64,000 nt of DNA from Xiphydria camelus (lineage: Eukaryota > Arthropoda > Insecta > Hymenoptera > Xiphydriidae): assembly GCA_963678675.1 (NCBI GenBank), contig OY783200.1, positions 24,008,190 through 24,072,189 on the forward strand. Direction: 5' to 3'. The position numbers were made by a program, and so were the translations under genes. The notes under the pieces are model-generated. The model saw only the letters and a program-made list of their open reading frames with translations, ran no database searches and was not told the DNA's origin. Below are positions 47,973 to 58,774 of the stretch, piece by piece. The number at the start of each line of letters is the position of its first letter. Position 1 is the first letter of the stretch.

Positions 47973-48300
47973 CGCAGCGGCGATTTCGGCGGAGTCTCCC
48001 AAGGGTTGTCAGCCCACTGGTAACACGGTGGGACGCTTTTTATCTGGCTTCCTACAGGAGGTGCTCCCCCTCCTTGTCTCGGTCATCTGCTGCATCAGGC
48101 TCAATCGTTAGCACGGTTCGAGACGTTTTGGGGCATCGGCGAGAGCCGTGGGCCCGGCGAATGCGAGGAAAGCATTCACGGGTTGCGATGCCGAGCCAAG
48201 GAGCCTGGGTGTGGGGCCCAGGGCCCCCGGAATATTCCGCGTAGGGCGACTTTTTAGTCGCCTCTTGCGCCGTTTAATCCGGGCGCGATAGGAGGAAGGG
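47973..48300 (+). ncRNA. Multi-hairpin conserved core, right copy
   Basis: Inverted pairs in order: CCCAC 48013-48017 with GTGGG 48028-48032; AGGAGG 48056-48061 with CCTCCT 48069-48074; GTCTCG 48076-48081 with CGAGAC 48119-48124; GGCATCG 48132-48138 with CGATGCC 48186-48192, enclosing GAATGC 48159-48164 with GCATTC 48172-48177; CCTGGG 48204-48209 with CCCAGG 48217-48222; the palindrome CGGAATATTCCG 48228-48239; GGCGACT 48245-48251 with AGTCGCC 48256-48262; GCGCC 48267-48271 with GGCGC 48282-48286. Differences from the left copy are at 48084 (loop), 48250 and 48254. TTTTT at 48037-48041 makes a full-length Pol III product unlikely, so a Pol II leader or ncRNA is favoured. The RNA family is not recognised. 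Confidence 0.5.
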
Positions 48301-49980
48301 TGGGCTCAAGAAAGAAGAGAGAAGAAGACGATCGAAGACCCCGATTCCAAGGGTCCGGTACGAGGTCCGAGGCTCCGGCTAGACCGAAGACTACCGGCGT
48401 TCGGACTTGGCCGCGAAACACCTTCGGTGAGTATTACAGACTTCGCGACGACCGAGATCGAGTACCTCCCCCGAGAGACGAGTTCTGACGAGTCGCGATT
48501 CCCCTTTGCTTGCAGATGGAGAGAACAGTGAAGCAGCTAGTTTCCGAGGGTCCTGGCGGTGCGAGGAAGGGGCCGGATGACTGGAGACGTTCGGACCTCC
48601 TCGCGAGTATTTTCTGGTGAGTTGAGATCTTGTCGATTTCGGGAAAGAGTTTCGTTGCCCCGCGCGTATCGTCCGCCTTCCGCGGCTTCGCTTCAAACGC
48701 GTTTATCGGTTTCCGAATTTTTTGCTCACGGTAAACGCGAATGATAAATTGGATTGTCGTCGATTCGGAGGTAGACTTTTCATTGATTTTCTCGACTCTC
48801 GCATCGCCCTCGCGCTCTAAGGAGCGATTGATTCCGGAGAGTTCCAATCGGCAGAACTCAATTTGGAACCGTACGTATTACGGTCCGCGAATATATCGCC
48901 CAACTTGACCCCTCCTCGCATTCGCTGCACTGATGCGTACACGCGACGGACTAGTTAATTTTCGCGATTCACGGGGAATTTCAAAATGAACTCCTTCGCG
49001 TATAACTGTGAATTTTCACAATCATGGGTTCGACTCCCAGATATCCCGTAATCTTCTCGCCACATCGGAGATTTGTTCCCGTAATTTGGTGAACACGGTC
49101 GACACGGTCGATCAATTTCCACCACAGTGGCCCTCATTCGCGTACCTAGTCCCGGTTCGATTTCTCGCTTTGAAAACGTTTCGGGTGAGAATGAGGGGAC
49201 CAACGAAGCTGCACGGAGCTCGCGTCGCGTCCACATTTCCCTGCTAACTTTTACACAGGTTCACAGCACGCTCGCACGAGACGTGGATGATTGCGGCAGA
49301 CCCAGGGTATGCCCGTTTGGCGAACTCGGGGTTTGCGGCACCCCCGCATCAGGCTTGTATTCCGCGTTTCAATTGCTAGCGAAAAAAGATTCCTACTTTT
49401 GATTTCGATAATGAATGATAAACCATCGATTGTTAAATTTCCTTTTTCATTCAGTTGGATTTTTCATAGAGATTTGCAAAGGTCATTTCAAATTTAACGA
49501 TGTTCCAGCACATGCCTTTATTCCGAATTGAATCCTCAAATGCTGAATCCTTAAATTTTTTTATTAAATTATTACAAAATCGGAGATTTTCGATCGATCG
49601 ATCGATCCTCATTTACCACGGTTCCGATTATTTATTTCACGTGTAGGTAATGAAATCTCATCTTTTCGAGTCCTTGATTCCGAAATTAGAGAGCATGAAC
49701 GTTTCAGTGGGGTTCCGGACGGTACGAGAAATCGAATGGAGTTTTATCGGTGATACTTTGATTCGGGAAGAAATCTCTACGATTTCTCGTGCCATCCGGG
49801 ATTCCGAATCGCAGCACTTACTAATCGTGGTCGTTTGTCTGTTGTCCAGACAAACGTTGAGAGTGGGCGAGTTTAACGCGAAGAGGACCGAAAGGAAACC
49901 CGCACGACGTGGTGCGATGAGAGGCAACATCGAACGTCGACGAGTCAGGAGTCTACGCGGTGCGGCGGTGCGGCGGTGCG
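47973..49980 (+). ncRNA. Candidate multi-exon transcript, right arm, outward
   Basis: Exon-like segments on the plus strand: about 47973-48426 (hairpin core plus tail, donor GTGAGT), 48516-48616 (acceptor TTGCTTGCAG, donor GTGAGT) and 49850-49980 (acceptor TTGTCCAG, donor GTGAGT). The second opens with ATG (MERTVKQLVSEG) and ends ...ACCTCCTCGCGAG...CTG, like the left-arm modules. The first segment has no matching ATG in the right arm, so the short left-arm frame is not conserved. The direction mirrors the left arm. Downstream exons, if any, are not defined. Confidence 0.35.
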
Positions 49981-51288
49981 GTGAGTCCCAGCTCAGAGTT
50001 CCTCCGCTGTTTCCCGGTGGACGAAATGACGTCACGACAACCGGGAGACACAACGGTTGTATCTATCTTTCTCTCCTCTATCCTATCAAGCGTGGCGCGA
50101 CGATGTCTAGAGTATTTGCAGCGATGTCGCGAAATATCGACGGCTCCCGATTTTTAGGAGCGTAAAATTCGCGATCATTCGGACCAACGAAAGAATTCTA
50201 TCCTTCCAACGGCGAATTCTTCGTTGTCGGTCGAATTTTGCAAATCGAAATATCACGCTGCAAATACGTATAGGTTTAAGGCCCGAGACGTGCCGGTGTT
50301 CCGTGGTCGCGGATCGATCACGATCTCTCTCATCTCTTTTTCCAAACGAACTCACCGCCGAACGCCGTGCACGTCGTTCGGAAGCGTAGGGAATTTTGTT
50401 CGCTCGTTGATCGCGGTGCGCGAATGGATCATGTTTTTTCGCCTTCCAACCAGTCGGCGGAACTGGTTCGCGTTTTCAATCGCGGTACGGGTTTCTTGCT
50501 TTTTTTTCAGGTCCCTCTCAGAGAGTGTATGATTTTTTCAGAGTAACTTCGCGTTCGATGTATCGACCTAAAGCTAAAAATAAATTCGTTAGAGCCGCTC
50601 GTTAAACAACGATCACCCGTAGAATCTCGGTCTCGGTCTCGGTGAATAGAGTCTTAGAGAATAGGAACCGCGATCCGAATTACTTTTCGCGTCGTTTCCA
50701 GCCTTCCAGTAATGAGAGGGGGTCGAGAACGAATCTCCCCCTTCTCCAGCATCGTGGGAAGAACGACACCACGAACGAATGGTTGATGCGTGTGTTGGAG
50801 TGAATGACCGATTTTTTTTAGATATAGGTGACAGGCAGGGCTTTTCGCGAGAGTGGCCATCCGTTTTTTAAATATAGGTTGTAGGTAGGACTCGCATGAA
50901 AAACTTCCGCGTCGCGTGCGGGGCCAAGGCATGACTGAGTGTGTGAAAGAATGTTCGGCACCTAGTTTTAATACGGCTGACGATCGTTGGTCGTCGAACT
51001 CCCTTCCGGCTTGTATTCGCGATGTGATCGCTTTTCCGCACATCGTCGCCATTCCTCTTTCGTCTGTCCGATGTTTGAAGATTTCCATCGGATTCGAAAG
51101 GCGGCGGATGACGACACGCGAAAAGTGTCCCCTCGCGAATCCGACGCGGAATGGCCGCATCGCTCTCTTTGAGCGCTCGCGAAACGCGTTCGCGCGAAAC
51201 GTGATCTCGCGACGATGCAGTGGTGCATCCGCGAGATCGCGAGAATTTCACCTCGTCGTCTCCGTTCGCGTTTTCCAACGATCGTCAG

Positions 51289-51599
51289 GCGGGGCATCGG
51301 CGAGGTCGCGAACACCGTGAATTGCGTGGTGCGCGGTGTATATGCGACTTCGCCTTGCCAGAAGAAAGAAGAAAGAAGTCATCAGTGAAGAGGACGCCGG
51401 TCGTTGCACCACGCACCCGACCATAACGGTTCGTATAATTTCGGAGGAGTTCTCGAGACTCTTCTGCAAATTTTTGAAATTTGCAGAACATATCGAGAAT
51501 GAATCTGGAATTGAATACGTCCTATGGTTTTTCTTCTTTTCCTCTATCTTTCTCTCTATATGTATATATTTCTTCTATATTCAGAAGAAAGCAAAGTAG
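51289..51599 (+). other. Exon-like segment with mirrored open frame (right arm)
   Basis: Counterpart of 35772-36131. A CGATCGTCAG acceptor is followed by a segment whose 87-codon frame (from 51336) has LARRKKKEVISEEDAG and a T-rich, hydrophobic C-terminus. The upstream part of the frame differs from the left arm. Coding status is doubtful. Confidence 0.3.
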
Positions 51600-52397
51600 G
51601 CGTGCGATTTGATATGCACTCATTCTGAACATATAATTTTCAAAATTTTAGAAATTCAATTAAGAAATATTTAATTTCTGTAGTTCAATTTAATTAATTT
51701 TAATGTATTTGACTATCATTTTTTATCTATTCGCGGTAGTAGTAGGTACGTTAAGTCCGTTCGTAATTATTTCGGGCACATGCATAAGAGCGCATCTTTC
51801 GGGTAGCATACGAATCTCTCGTTAATAAAACTGGTCATCTTTTGAATCGAACGGCGCAGGAAAAACGGCGGAAGCAAAGTCGTACACCTAATAGTATTAT
51901 TCTGTTCGCATCGCACGCCTACTTTGATATATACATTTCGCATATACCATGTATTAGTTTAAGAAAACTTGGTGAGTACCACTGAAGTAAAAGTGGATTA
52001 GATGTATAAGTTCTGTCAACCGGAGTCTCACTACGCAGTGTCCTAATTAAATATTTAAACATATAAATAAAGTCCTATAATTTATTTCAAACATTTGAAA
52101 CACGTAGTAGTATTGAACTTTATTTGTTGAAATGAAACTGCAGTTTATGCACGGAGAATGCTAAATTCATATTACAATTATTGTATCAATAAATTTTATT
52201 AATTCAATTGACAATGCGCTTAACGCTGAAAGAATGTAAATACTTGTTAAAATGATATCATTCAAGCTCCTTCAGAGAATTTTGAATTGCATTCGATACA
52301 CAAAATATAAGATATTTTTACTGAAATAATAATGAATATAATATAATATTGAAATTTTATCAAGCTTGCAATTATTGAAGAATATTTATCATAAGAG

Positions 52398-52625
52398 TTA
52401 ATCACTGGAGAACATATTAAATGTTCTCAAAACGTCAGTGGGGCTCCGGTCTTGACCCCCGGAGGAAGTACTTGCCTTGTAGCAGCGAACTCCGGGAAAA
52501 ATTGAGTTCCGCGGAAATTTACCACCCTCACACGGTGAGGCATTCTTTATTATATAAAATGTGGCGCGTCTCGCCTTTTTGCTTGACGCCCACTTAATCC
52601 CCAATGCCTTCGGGCATCCTATCCT
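52398..52625 (+). other. GC-rich hairpin block B (right arm)
   Basis: Mirror of 34280-34505 with the same hairpin series on the plus strand. It is followed by ATAAATAAATAAACTCTTCC, with overlapping AATAAA hexamers on the minus or plus strand depending on reading. A 68-codon frame across it is identical in both arms but carries no known motif. Confidence 0.45.
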
Positions 52626-53115
52626 GAAAAGGATACTTCGACCCGATATTTATGTATATTATTGATACATAAATAAATAAACTCTTCCCTCGCCTCATCT
52701 ATCATTATTTTTAAGGGATTCTTAGTGGAGTCAGAAACGAGGAACGATCGAATAACGTTGATCGCGTTCATCGCTTTCGTCTTCCCCGCAACGAATCCAT
52801 TAAAAATGTTCACCTCTCATATAGGATAAGAGAATTTGTATAATTTTAATAAAGAAATATATCTATGTCTCCTTCCCTCATCTCACCATTCATATGATAT
52901 CATTATTTTTTAAGGATTCAAATCGGGGTAAAGGATGGAGCAATGATTAATTGGAATTAATCATTTATCACTCTTTTTCCCCCATAAGAATTCTTTTAAA
53001 AAATATCATATATCCATTTAAATTAAGACTACTAATCATTTTCTATTTCAGATCTACGAATTAATACGAAACTTTCTTTTTCAGGAAATATAGATATAAG
53101 TTACTCTCTCTCTTT

Positions 53116-53234
53116 CCCGATTAGCCAAGTGTTACAGAGTTCTGTTACTCTGCTGTAAAATTACAAATGGAATACAATTTGCAACGGCAGCTTGTCACCA
53201 AAATCATAGCACTCTGTGACACTCGGCTATCGGG
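53116..53234. mobile_element. 119 bp MITE, CCCGATT family (right arm, first)
   Basis: Copy of the element at 33679-33797, flanked by CTTT on both sides (53112-53115, 53235-53238). Confidence 0.8.
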
Positions 53235-53239
53235 CTTTG

Positions 53240-53500
53240 TTGTAATCTTTCTGCTTTTTGTTTCAGTTCATCAAACTTCGTGCAATTATCTATAAAACGT
53301 TACCTTTCAGGTGGACTACGGCAATTTTTTGAGCTAAAATTAGATATAATTAATCGTTCTGCTTTCTGTTTCAGTTCGTCAAATTTGGTGCCATTATACA
53401 GCGTTACTCTTCAGACAGTCTACGGCAATTTTTTTATCTAACATGAGATGATTAATCATTTTGCTTTCTGTTTCAGATCGCCGAAATTTTAATGATGACA
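53240..53500 (+). repeat. 3'-splice-site-like modules (right arm, first set)
   Basis: Plus-strand units with TTTTTGTTTCAG, TTCTGTTTCAG and TTCTGTTTCAG, each with a second AG tract 30-45 nt later. This is the same array as 33420-33660 inverse and 54200-54550 direct. Confidence 0.6.
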
Positions 53501-54068
53501 TTTTTTTCAGACAAACTGCGATTGTCTGACGCCCACTTAATCCCCAATGCCTTCGGGCATTCTATCCTGAAAAGGATACTTCGACCCGATATTTATGTAT
53601 ATTATTGATACATAAATAAATAAACTCTTCCTTCGCCTCATCTATCATTATTTTTAAGGGATTCATAGTGGAGTCAGAAACGAGGAACGATCGAATAACG
53701 TTGATCGCGTTCATCGCTTTCGTTTTCCACGCAACGAATCCATTAAAAATGTTCACCTCTCATATAGGATAAGAGAATTTGTATAATTTTAATAAAGAAA
53801 TATACCTATGTCTTTCCCCTTCCCTCATCTCACCATTCATATGATACCATTATTTTTTAAGGATTCAAATCGGGGTAAAGGATGGAGCAATGATTAATTG
53901 GAATTAATCATTTATCACTCTTTTTCCCTCATAAGAATTCTTTTAAAATATCATATATATCCATTTTAATTAAGACTACTAATCTCTCATTTTCTGTTTT
54001 AGGTCTACGAATTAATACGAAACTTTCTTTTTCAGGAAATATAGATATAAGTTATATATATACTCTTT

Positions 54069-54187
54069 CCCGATTAGCCAAGTGTTACAGAGTTCTGTTA
54101 CTCTACTGTAAAATTACCAATGGAATACAATTTGTAACGGCAGCTTGTCACCAAAATCATAGCACTCTGTGACACTCGGCTATCGGG
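54069..54187. mobile_element. 119 bp MITE, CCCGATT family (right arm, second)
   Basis: Third copy of the element, again between CTTT repeats (54065-54068, 54188-54191). It arose by the local tandem duplication, not by a new insertion. Confidence 0.8.
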
Positions 54188-54199
54188 CTTTGTTGTAGC

Positions 54200-54550
54200 T
54201 AGTGAGAAGTTGTAATCTTTCTGCTTTTTGTTTCAGTTCATCAAACTTCGTGCAATTATCTATAAAACGTTACCTTTCAGGTGGACTACGGCAATTTTTT
54301 GAGCTAAAATTAGATATAATTAATCGTTCTGCTTTCTGTTTCAGTTCGTCAAATTTGGTGCCATTATACAGCGTTACTCTTCAGACGGTCTACGGCAATT
54401 TTTTTTTATCTAACATGAGATGACTAATCATTTTGCTTTCTGTTTCAGATCGCCGAAATTTTAATGATGACATTTTTTCAGGCAAACTGCGACTGTCTTT
54501 TATATTTAAATAAGACTATTAATTGTTCAGCTTTATATTCCAGTTATAGA
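54200..54550 (+). repeat. 3'-splice-site-like modules (right arm, second set)
   Basis: Units at about 54210-54320, 54320-54435 and 54435-54545. Each contains T-rich tract-AG, a short body, and a second tract-AG. The array ends with a TATATTCCAG tract before the hydrophobic frame at 54552. It matches 33420-33660 on the opposite strand. Confidence 0.6.
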
Positions 54551-54551
54551 T

Positions 54552-54830
54552 TTGGTCTTATTCTTGGAATACTGGATTTCTCAACTTCTAAAAAAGAGCT
54601 CAACACTTGTCGCCGTGGGAATACACGAAACTCTAGATTTATTATCATTAGTTAAGCTTCATCATCTTAGGGTGTTATATTTCATCTTCAGCTCCCGTGT
54701 CTTTGCAACTGCACTAGTTGCTTTCCTTTATTATCTCTCTTTGATCGTTGTCTCGTTATCGGCTATCAACCACATCCTTTCAATTATCCTCCTGCAATGT
54801 CGTTTCGTCGTAGGTGTCTTAAACTTTTAG
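54552..54830 (+). other. Hydrophobic 92-codon open frame (right arm)
   Basis: Mirror of 33038-33316. The two frames differ by K/R and L/F. The frame is open back to the acceptor-like TTCCAG at about 54543. Its function and expression are unknown. Confidence 0.3.
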
Positions 54831-55140
54831 GCTCTTCGTTGAATTCGTAGATTCTTCTTTGAACTCGTAGGTTCTTTGTCGAATTCGTATAGACTCTTCG
54901 AACTCGTATAGGTTCCTCGTTGATTTCGTATAGGCTTCTCATCGCTTTCGTATTAGCTCCTCAATCTCGTTTAGGCTCTTCTTCGATTTCGAAAAGGCTT
55001 CGATCTCGTTTAGTCTTGTCGTCTTTGTTATAGGTAGATACATGGTCCTCTCTATAGGCTTCGCTCGGTTTTCTTAAATTCCTCGTCGTCTCTATAGGCC
55101 CTTCGTTATTATTTTACAGGTTTCCTATTACGCTCCTCGA
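54830..55140. repeat. Short tandem repeats, mirror of 32750-33045
   Basis: Imperfect units of the form CGATTTCGTATAGGCTCTTC recur about ten times, the inverse of the left-arm units. Confidence 0.7.
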
Positions 55141-56011
55141 TTTGCCCTTCATCCTAAAAGTACATTTTCATACTTTTAAACGGCAAGAAAGTAAAAGCCG
55201 TCATAAGCATGGTGTTGTTGCATAGACAGGGGAGCTTTCCTACATGTAGGAAGTTCATTTACTTGTAAGGGGATAAGTTTTAAAAAACGAATTTGTTTTA
55301 TTAATTAGTTTAGTAAAACTCTACGATGGAAGCGGACTTTAGCTTTTAAACTAGTTTTTAATAACTCTATGTAAGAGCATCGACAAGTTTCCATTCGCGT
55401 CTCTCATTTTTTTATATATGTATACAGCCGCCCCTTGCATACCGAAAGCATCGCATCATAATTTATTGCCGCTGATATTTAATATCGGGAATTAGATTTC
55501 GAGAAACTTTTCGATGGTCGCGGACCGTCGTTAGCAGGGACCTTCTCGTGGTACGGTCTGAAGGATCCGTAACGCTCGACATCGAGTCTTATGGATCTAC
55601 CAACGCCTGCTATTTTGTGATAGAAGTTTCTCGCGAGAATATATTATAGAATTTCACACCAATATGACGGACATTCTATTCGTGGTATATGAATCGTTCA
55701 ATTTGATAACAATTTTGAAAATGACATAAATCTGCTTTACGTCTTCGGAACTTCCCCCATGGCCTGTCATCTTTGAGATCGCAACACTGGGAGAGATGCG
55801 ACGCGTAAGTTGACCGTATGTTAAGTATTCGTGTTCTTATTGTTAATATATTGCGAATTAATCTTTCTTATTTTGTTAATCTGGAAGGCGGATTATTAAT
55901 TTTTTTCTTAAAGCTGTTAGTCACAAGGAAAAATTTAGATCGAACCGAACCCTTATCATGGTTGGCGCTCTTGGCAGAGGTGCTTTGATTTGTTGCAGTC
56001 TCTCTTCCAGG

Positions 56012-56247
56012 ATATCGCTGCTTCTTGACAAGACCGTCACAACTCAACATTTCAGTAGGAGCATTTAAAACTTATTACAAATTCAAATCAAAAGTATTGT
56101 AGAATGAGTTGTCTGATTTTGTTTAACTTCCACTAAATTCAGACAGCAACTCATTCTACAATAGGTTTTAATTAAAATTTTGAATAAGCTTTAAATGCTC
56201 CTACTGAAATTTTGAGTTGTGACGGTCTTGTCGGGAAGCAGCGATAT
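56012..56247. mobile_element. 236 bp foldback MITE (right arm)
   Basis: Mirror of 31656-31891, with the same roughly 105 bp terminal inverted repeats and only scattered differences. Confidence 0.7.
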
Positions 56248-57320
56248 GTTGGAGCGTATGCTACGAATCGAACGCCAAACGGTTGAATCTAGAGACGGCC
56301 CTGCGCCGAAGTCGCCTGACTCTGGAGAAGTACCGCAGTTTCGCCGGTTCCTTCGACGCGTTTGCACGTGCGTCTTGGCGCGGGGAATCGGACCCTGAAT
56401 TCGCGGATAAGCGGTTTCGACGCGGCAGGGAGGATATCGCACGGATTTATCCTCGAAGAGACAGTGAGGCGATCCTGCGGAGAACGAGCGGCTCGGCATC
56501 CCTTGCGAGCCGAGATACTGACGTGGTGAGAAAAAACACCTCCTCGTCGGCCATTTTAAAATGGTCTCGGGCTTCGAGAAAACTCCTTCGCGCCGTTTTT
56601 TCCTTTCGTGACGGGAGAAACAATTTCTCCGCGTATCGCTTCGACGTATAGGTAACATTCGGACGGCAGTGAAGCGTTGACACGAAGTGGTGCAGAACAC
56701 GCGCAAGTTTTTCGTTTTACGAGAGACAGTGACGGACTTTGTCGCCTTCGAGTTTGTAAAAAATTCTGTGTCAGTCGGGATGCTGTGGAGAGAATCCCCA
56801 CGCCAAGACGCTGCGTCGGGGATGCAGTAGGCAGAAGCAAAATCGAGAGCTCGTTTCATATCAAGAATGCCAAGACCGATGCTACTGCTACAGATGTACG
56901 CACGACGAATAACCAGTGGTAATATTTATTGCAATTTTCATCACGTTCAGGGATTTTTGGGGGGATTTCGAAATACGGGAAAATCGTATCGATGTTCGAG
57001 AATAGAAGTTTCTGTGCATTCTTTCGAGTATCGCAAGGGGGCGATGCAACGAGCGTGCACCGTGATGTGTTATAAATTAATTTCCACCTTTGATTGTAGA
57101 AATTTCGCTGCTATTTAGAAAATACACACTCGTCTTGTAGCTGAATATTCGGAGATTCTGGAATTTCGTTGAGAAATTTTATATGCCATGAAAAACCGTA
57201 GTGAATAAAATTACATGGAGTAGGTACCTCTTCGTATTCTAAAACAGGCTCGGGTTTATTTTGAATCGTTTCATCGTTCGACGCTGAACGTTGCGATACT
57301 TTGTTTCGAGCGTGTCGTAT

Positions 57321-57545
57321 CTACACCCCCCGACTCGGATTCTGTCGCTGATGACTTTTTTAAAATGTTATTTTTAAACGTACTAACCAATGATTAATCA
57401 ATCATCATGCTTTCATTAACGAGAGTAGACGCCACCGTAGCTAATGAGGGCATGAGAATTAATTGTTCATTGGTTAGAGTACGATTAAAAAAAAACATTT
57501 TAAAAAAGTCACCCCCAGCGACAGAGTCCGAGTCGGGGGGTGTAG
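57321..57545. mobile_element. 225 bp MITE, CTACACCCCCC ends (right arm)
   Basis: Mirror of 30364-30585. The outer flank has changed (GGTTTAATGAG here against the inverse of CATTATAC on the left), so the target duplication survives only on the left. Confidence 0.75.
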
Positions 57546-57865
57546 GGTTTAATGAGAAAGTGGAGCGCGCCTCATAGCCGAGTCGCGGCGAGCGACAGGT
57601 AACGTCAGCTGTTTAGCTCACAGCGGTCTGGTATGCCATTTCAGCACGGTCTGGTGTAGCAGGTGCGCGCTCTCGCTTCGCGCTCTCTGCTTGCCTATTC
57701 CCTTTTGCTTTTCCGACAAAATTGTTGAAGTACATAGAACGACTACAGACACTGTCGGTAATTCCATTTCGAAAACCGGAGAGCTTCGCGAACCGGGAGA
57801 ACGATCGTGGCGCTCGCGAATCTTTCGAGAAAACCTGCCAAAAATTCTAGAAGTTTCTCGGTGAG

Positions 57866-58330
57866 AAATGAAAAAATTACATCGGAGTAGAATCAAACAG
57901 CCAGCACCATCTCCTAGTCACTCTCTGGAATTAATCGGGCCGTGCCTCTGTAGTTCATTGACCCCCCGGTACCTGCGAACAAGTGTCCAAAAACTTGGAC
58001 AATCGAAACTCAATCAAGCAGAAATTCCTACATTTTGATATATTTTTTCAATCCGACTCCAATCAATCAGATTCTCTCGTGTTTCAAATCGACTCCGAAA
58101 TTTTGAATATTAGTCGAATGATCATCGACTTAGTTGTATCATGTCGCGGATTAATTAATGCAGGGTTTATAGCAAGCCATTATGATTAAAATTAAATTAT
58201 TTTTGTTTTCAATTTTTCATATTTTGCTTGAGACATGAGAATTATTTTTCTACTTCGTATGAGTACCTATCTAATTTTCGACTGAACATAAACTGCATTT
58301 TACATCGAATTCCCAAGTCTTCCCGAAGGT
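57866..58330. repeat. Palindrome end fragments A and C (right)
   Basis: About 57870-58105 is the inverse of 25840-26175, and 58105-58325 is the inverse of 27110-27310. Here the two are adjacent. Similarity stops at about 58330, the outer limit of the palindromic material. Confidence 0.6.
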
Positions 58331-58774
58331 ATGCTTTATCCCGATTACTGGATCATTACGCGGGAATTCACGCCGAAAAATAATCTCCGTTCGCTCGGCG
58401 TTTCGAACGATCCGCGCAATCTAGCGGCGAAGTTGGCGAACAATCGTCGTAGCTGCGGAGTTTGCGGAAGTATTTTTGTCGCGGATACCGGAATAAAGTA
58501 TCGTGTAATTTATTAAGTATCGACGACGAGTAAGAATTAGTCGCCGGCGAATTTGCTCAACAAAAAAGCACGCGATATCGTAATTTCACCCGCTGTCACC
58601 GAAATCGCACACGAGAGATTCGATTAGACGAGCCAAGGTACATAACCAAGAAAATCCTGAACGAAAAATTGAGAACTCAAGTTTTTTCATATTCTTTCGT
58701 ATAAATTTCATCTCAGACTCGCGTATTCGGCGCGTAGGTACTTTTTTGTATACACGAAGTAACCGGCGGCGAAA

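Larger units (their letters stand above)
52590..54480. repeat. 0.94 kb tandem duplication, right arm only
   Basis: About 52590-53525 and 53528-54480 are near-identical direct copies. Each starts GCCCACTTAATCCCCAATGC and includes the 119 bp MITE and the splice-like modules. The left arm has one copy (33360-34330). The second copy has lost the GC-rich part of block B. Confidence 0.85.
47405..57865. repeat. Right arm of giant palindrome
   Basis: Inverse of 30050-41355. It contains mirror copies of the MITEs and ORFs described in the left arm, plus an extra 0.94 kb tandem duplication. It lacks the TTAA MITE, the 545 bp TIR element and most of the mariner-like element. The arm-specific differences show that the arms are separate sequences with their own history. 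Confidence 0.85.

Noticed and set aside
47973..48300. Pol III gene (tRNA-like, RNase P or SRP RNA) for the hairpin core
   Set aside because: There is a GGTTCGAGAC string resembling a B box, but TTTTT at 48037 and TTTT at 48125 would end Pol III transcription early, and no signature of those RNAs is seen.
49026..49038. tRNA-like T-arm (GGGTTCGACTCCC)
   Set aside because: The acceptor, D and anticodon arms are missing upstream; only a B-box-like string is present.
25840..58330. Giant DNA transposon or Maverick/Polinton with long terminal inverted repeats
   Set aside because: No integrase, DNA polymerase B, transposase or capsid frame is present, and the arms have no simple termini with a target duplication.
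25840..58330. The hymenopteran noncoding sex-determination locus known from ants
   Set aside because: Divergent noncoding transcripts in a variable region suggested it, but the flanking genes here (Zw, mS37) are not the neighbours I recall for that locus, and no sequence match can be shown.
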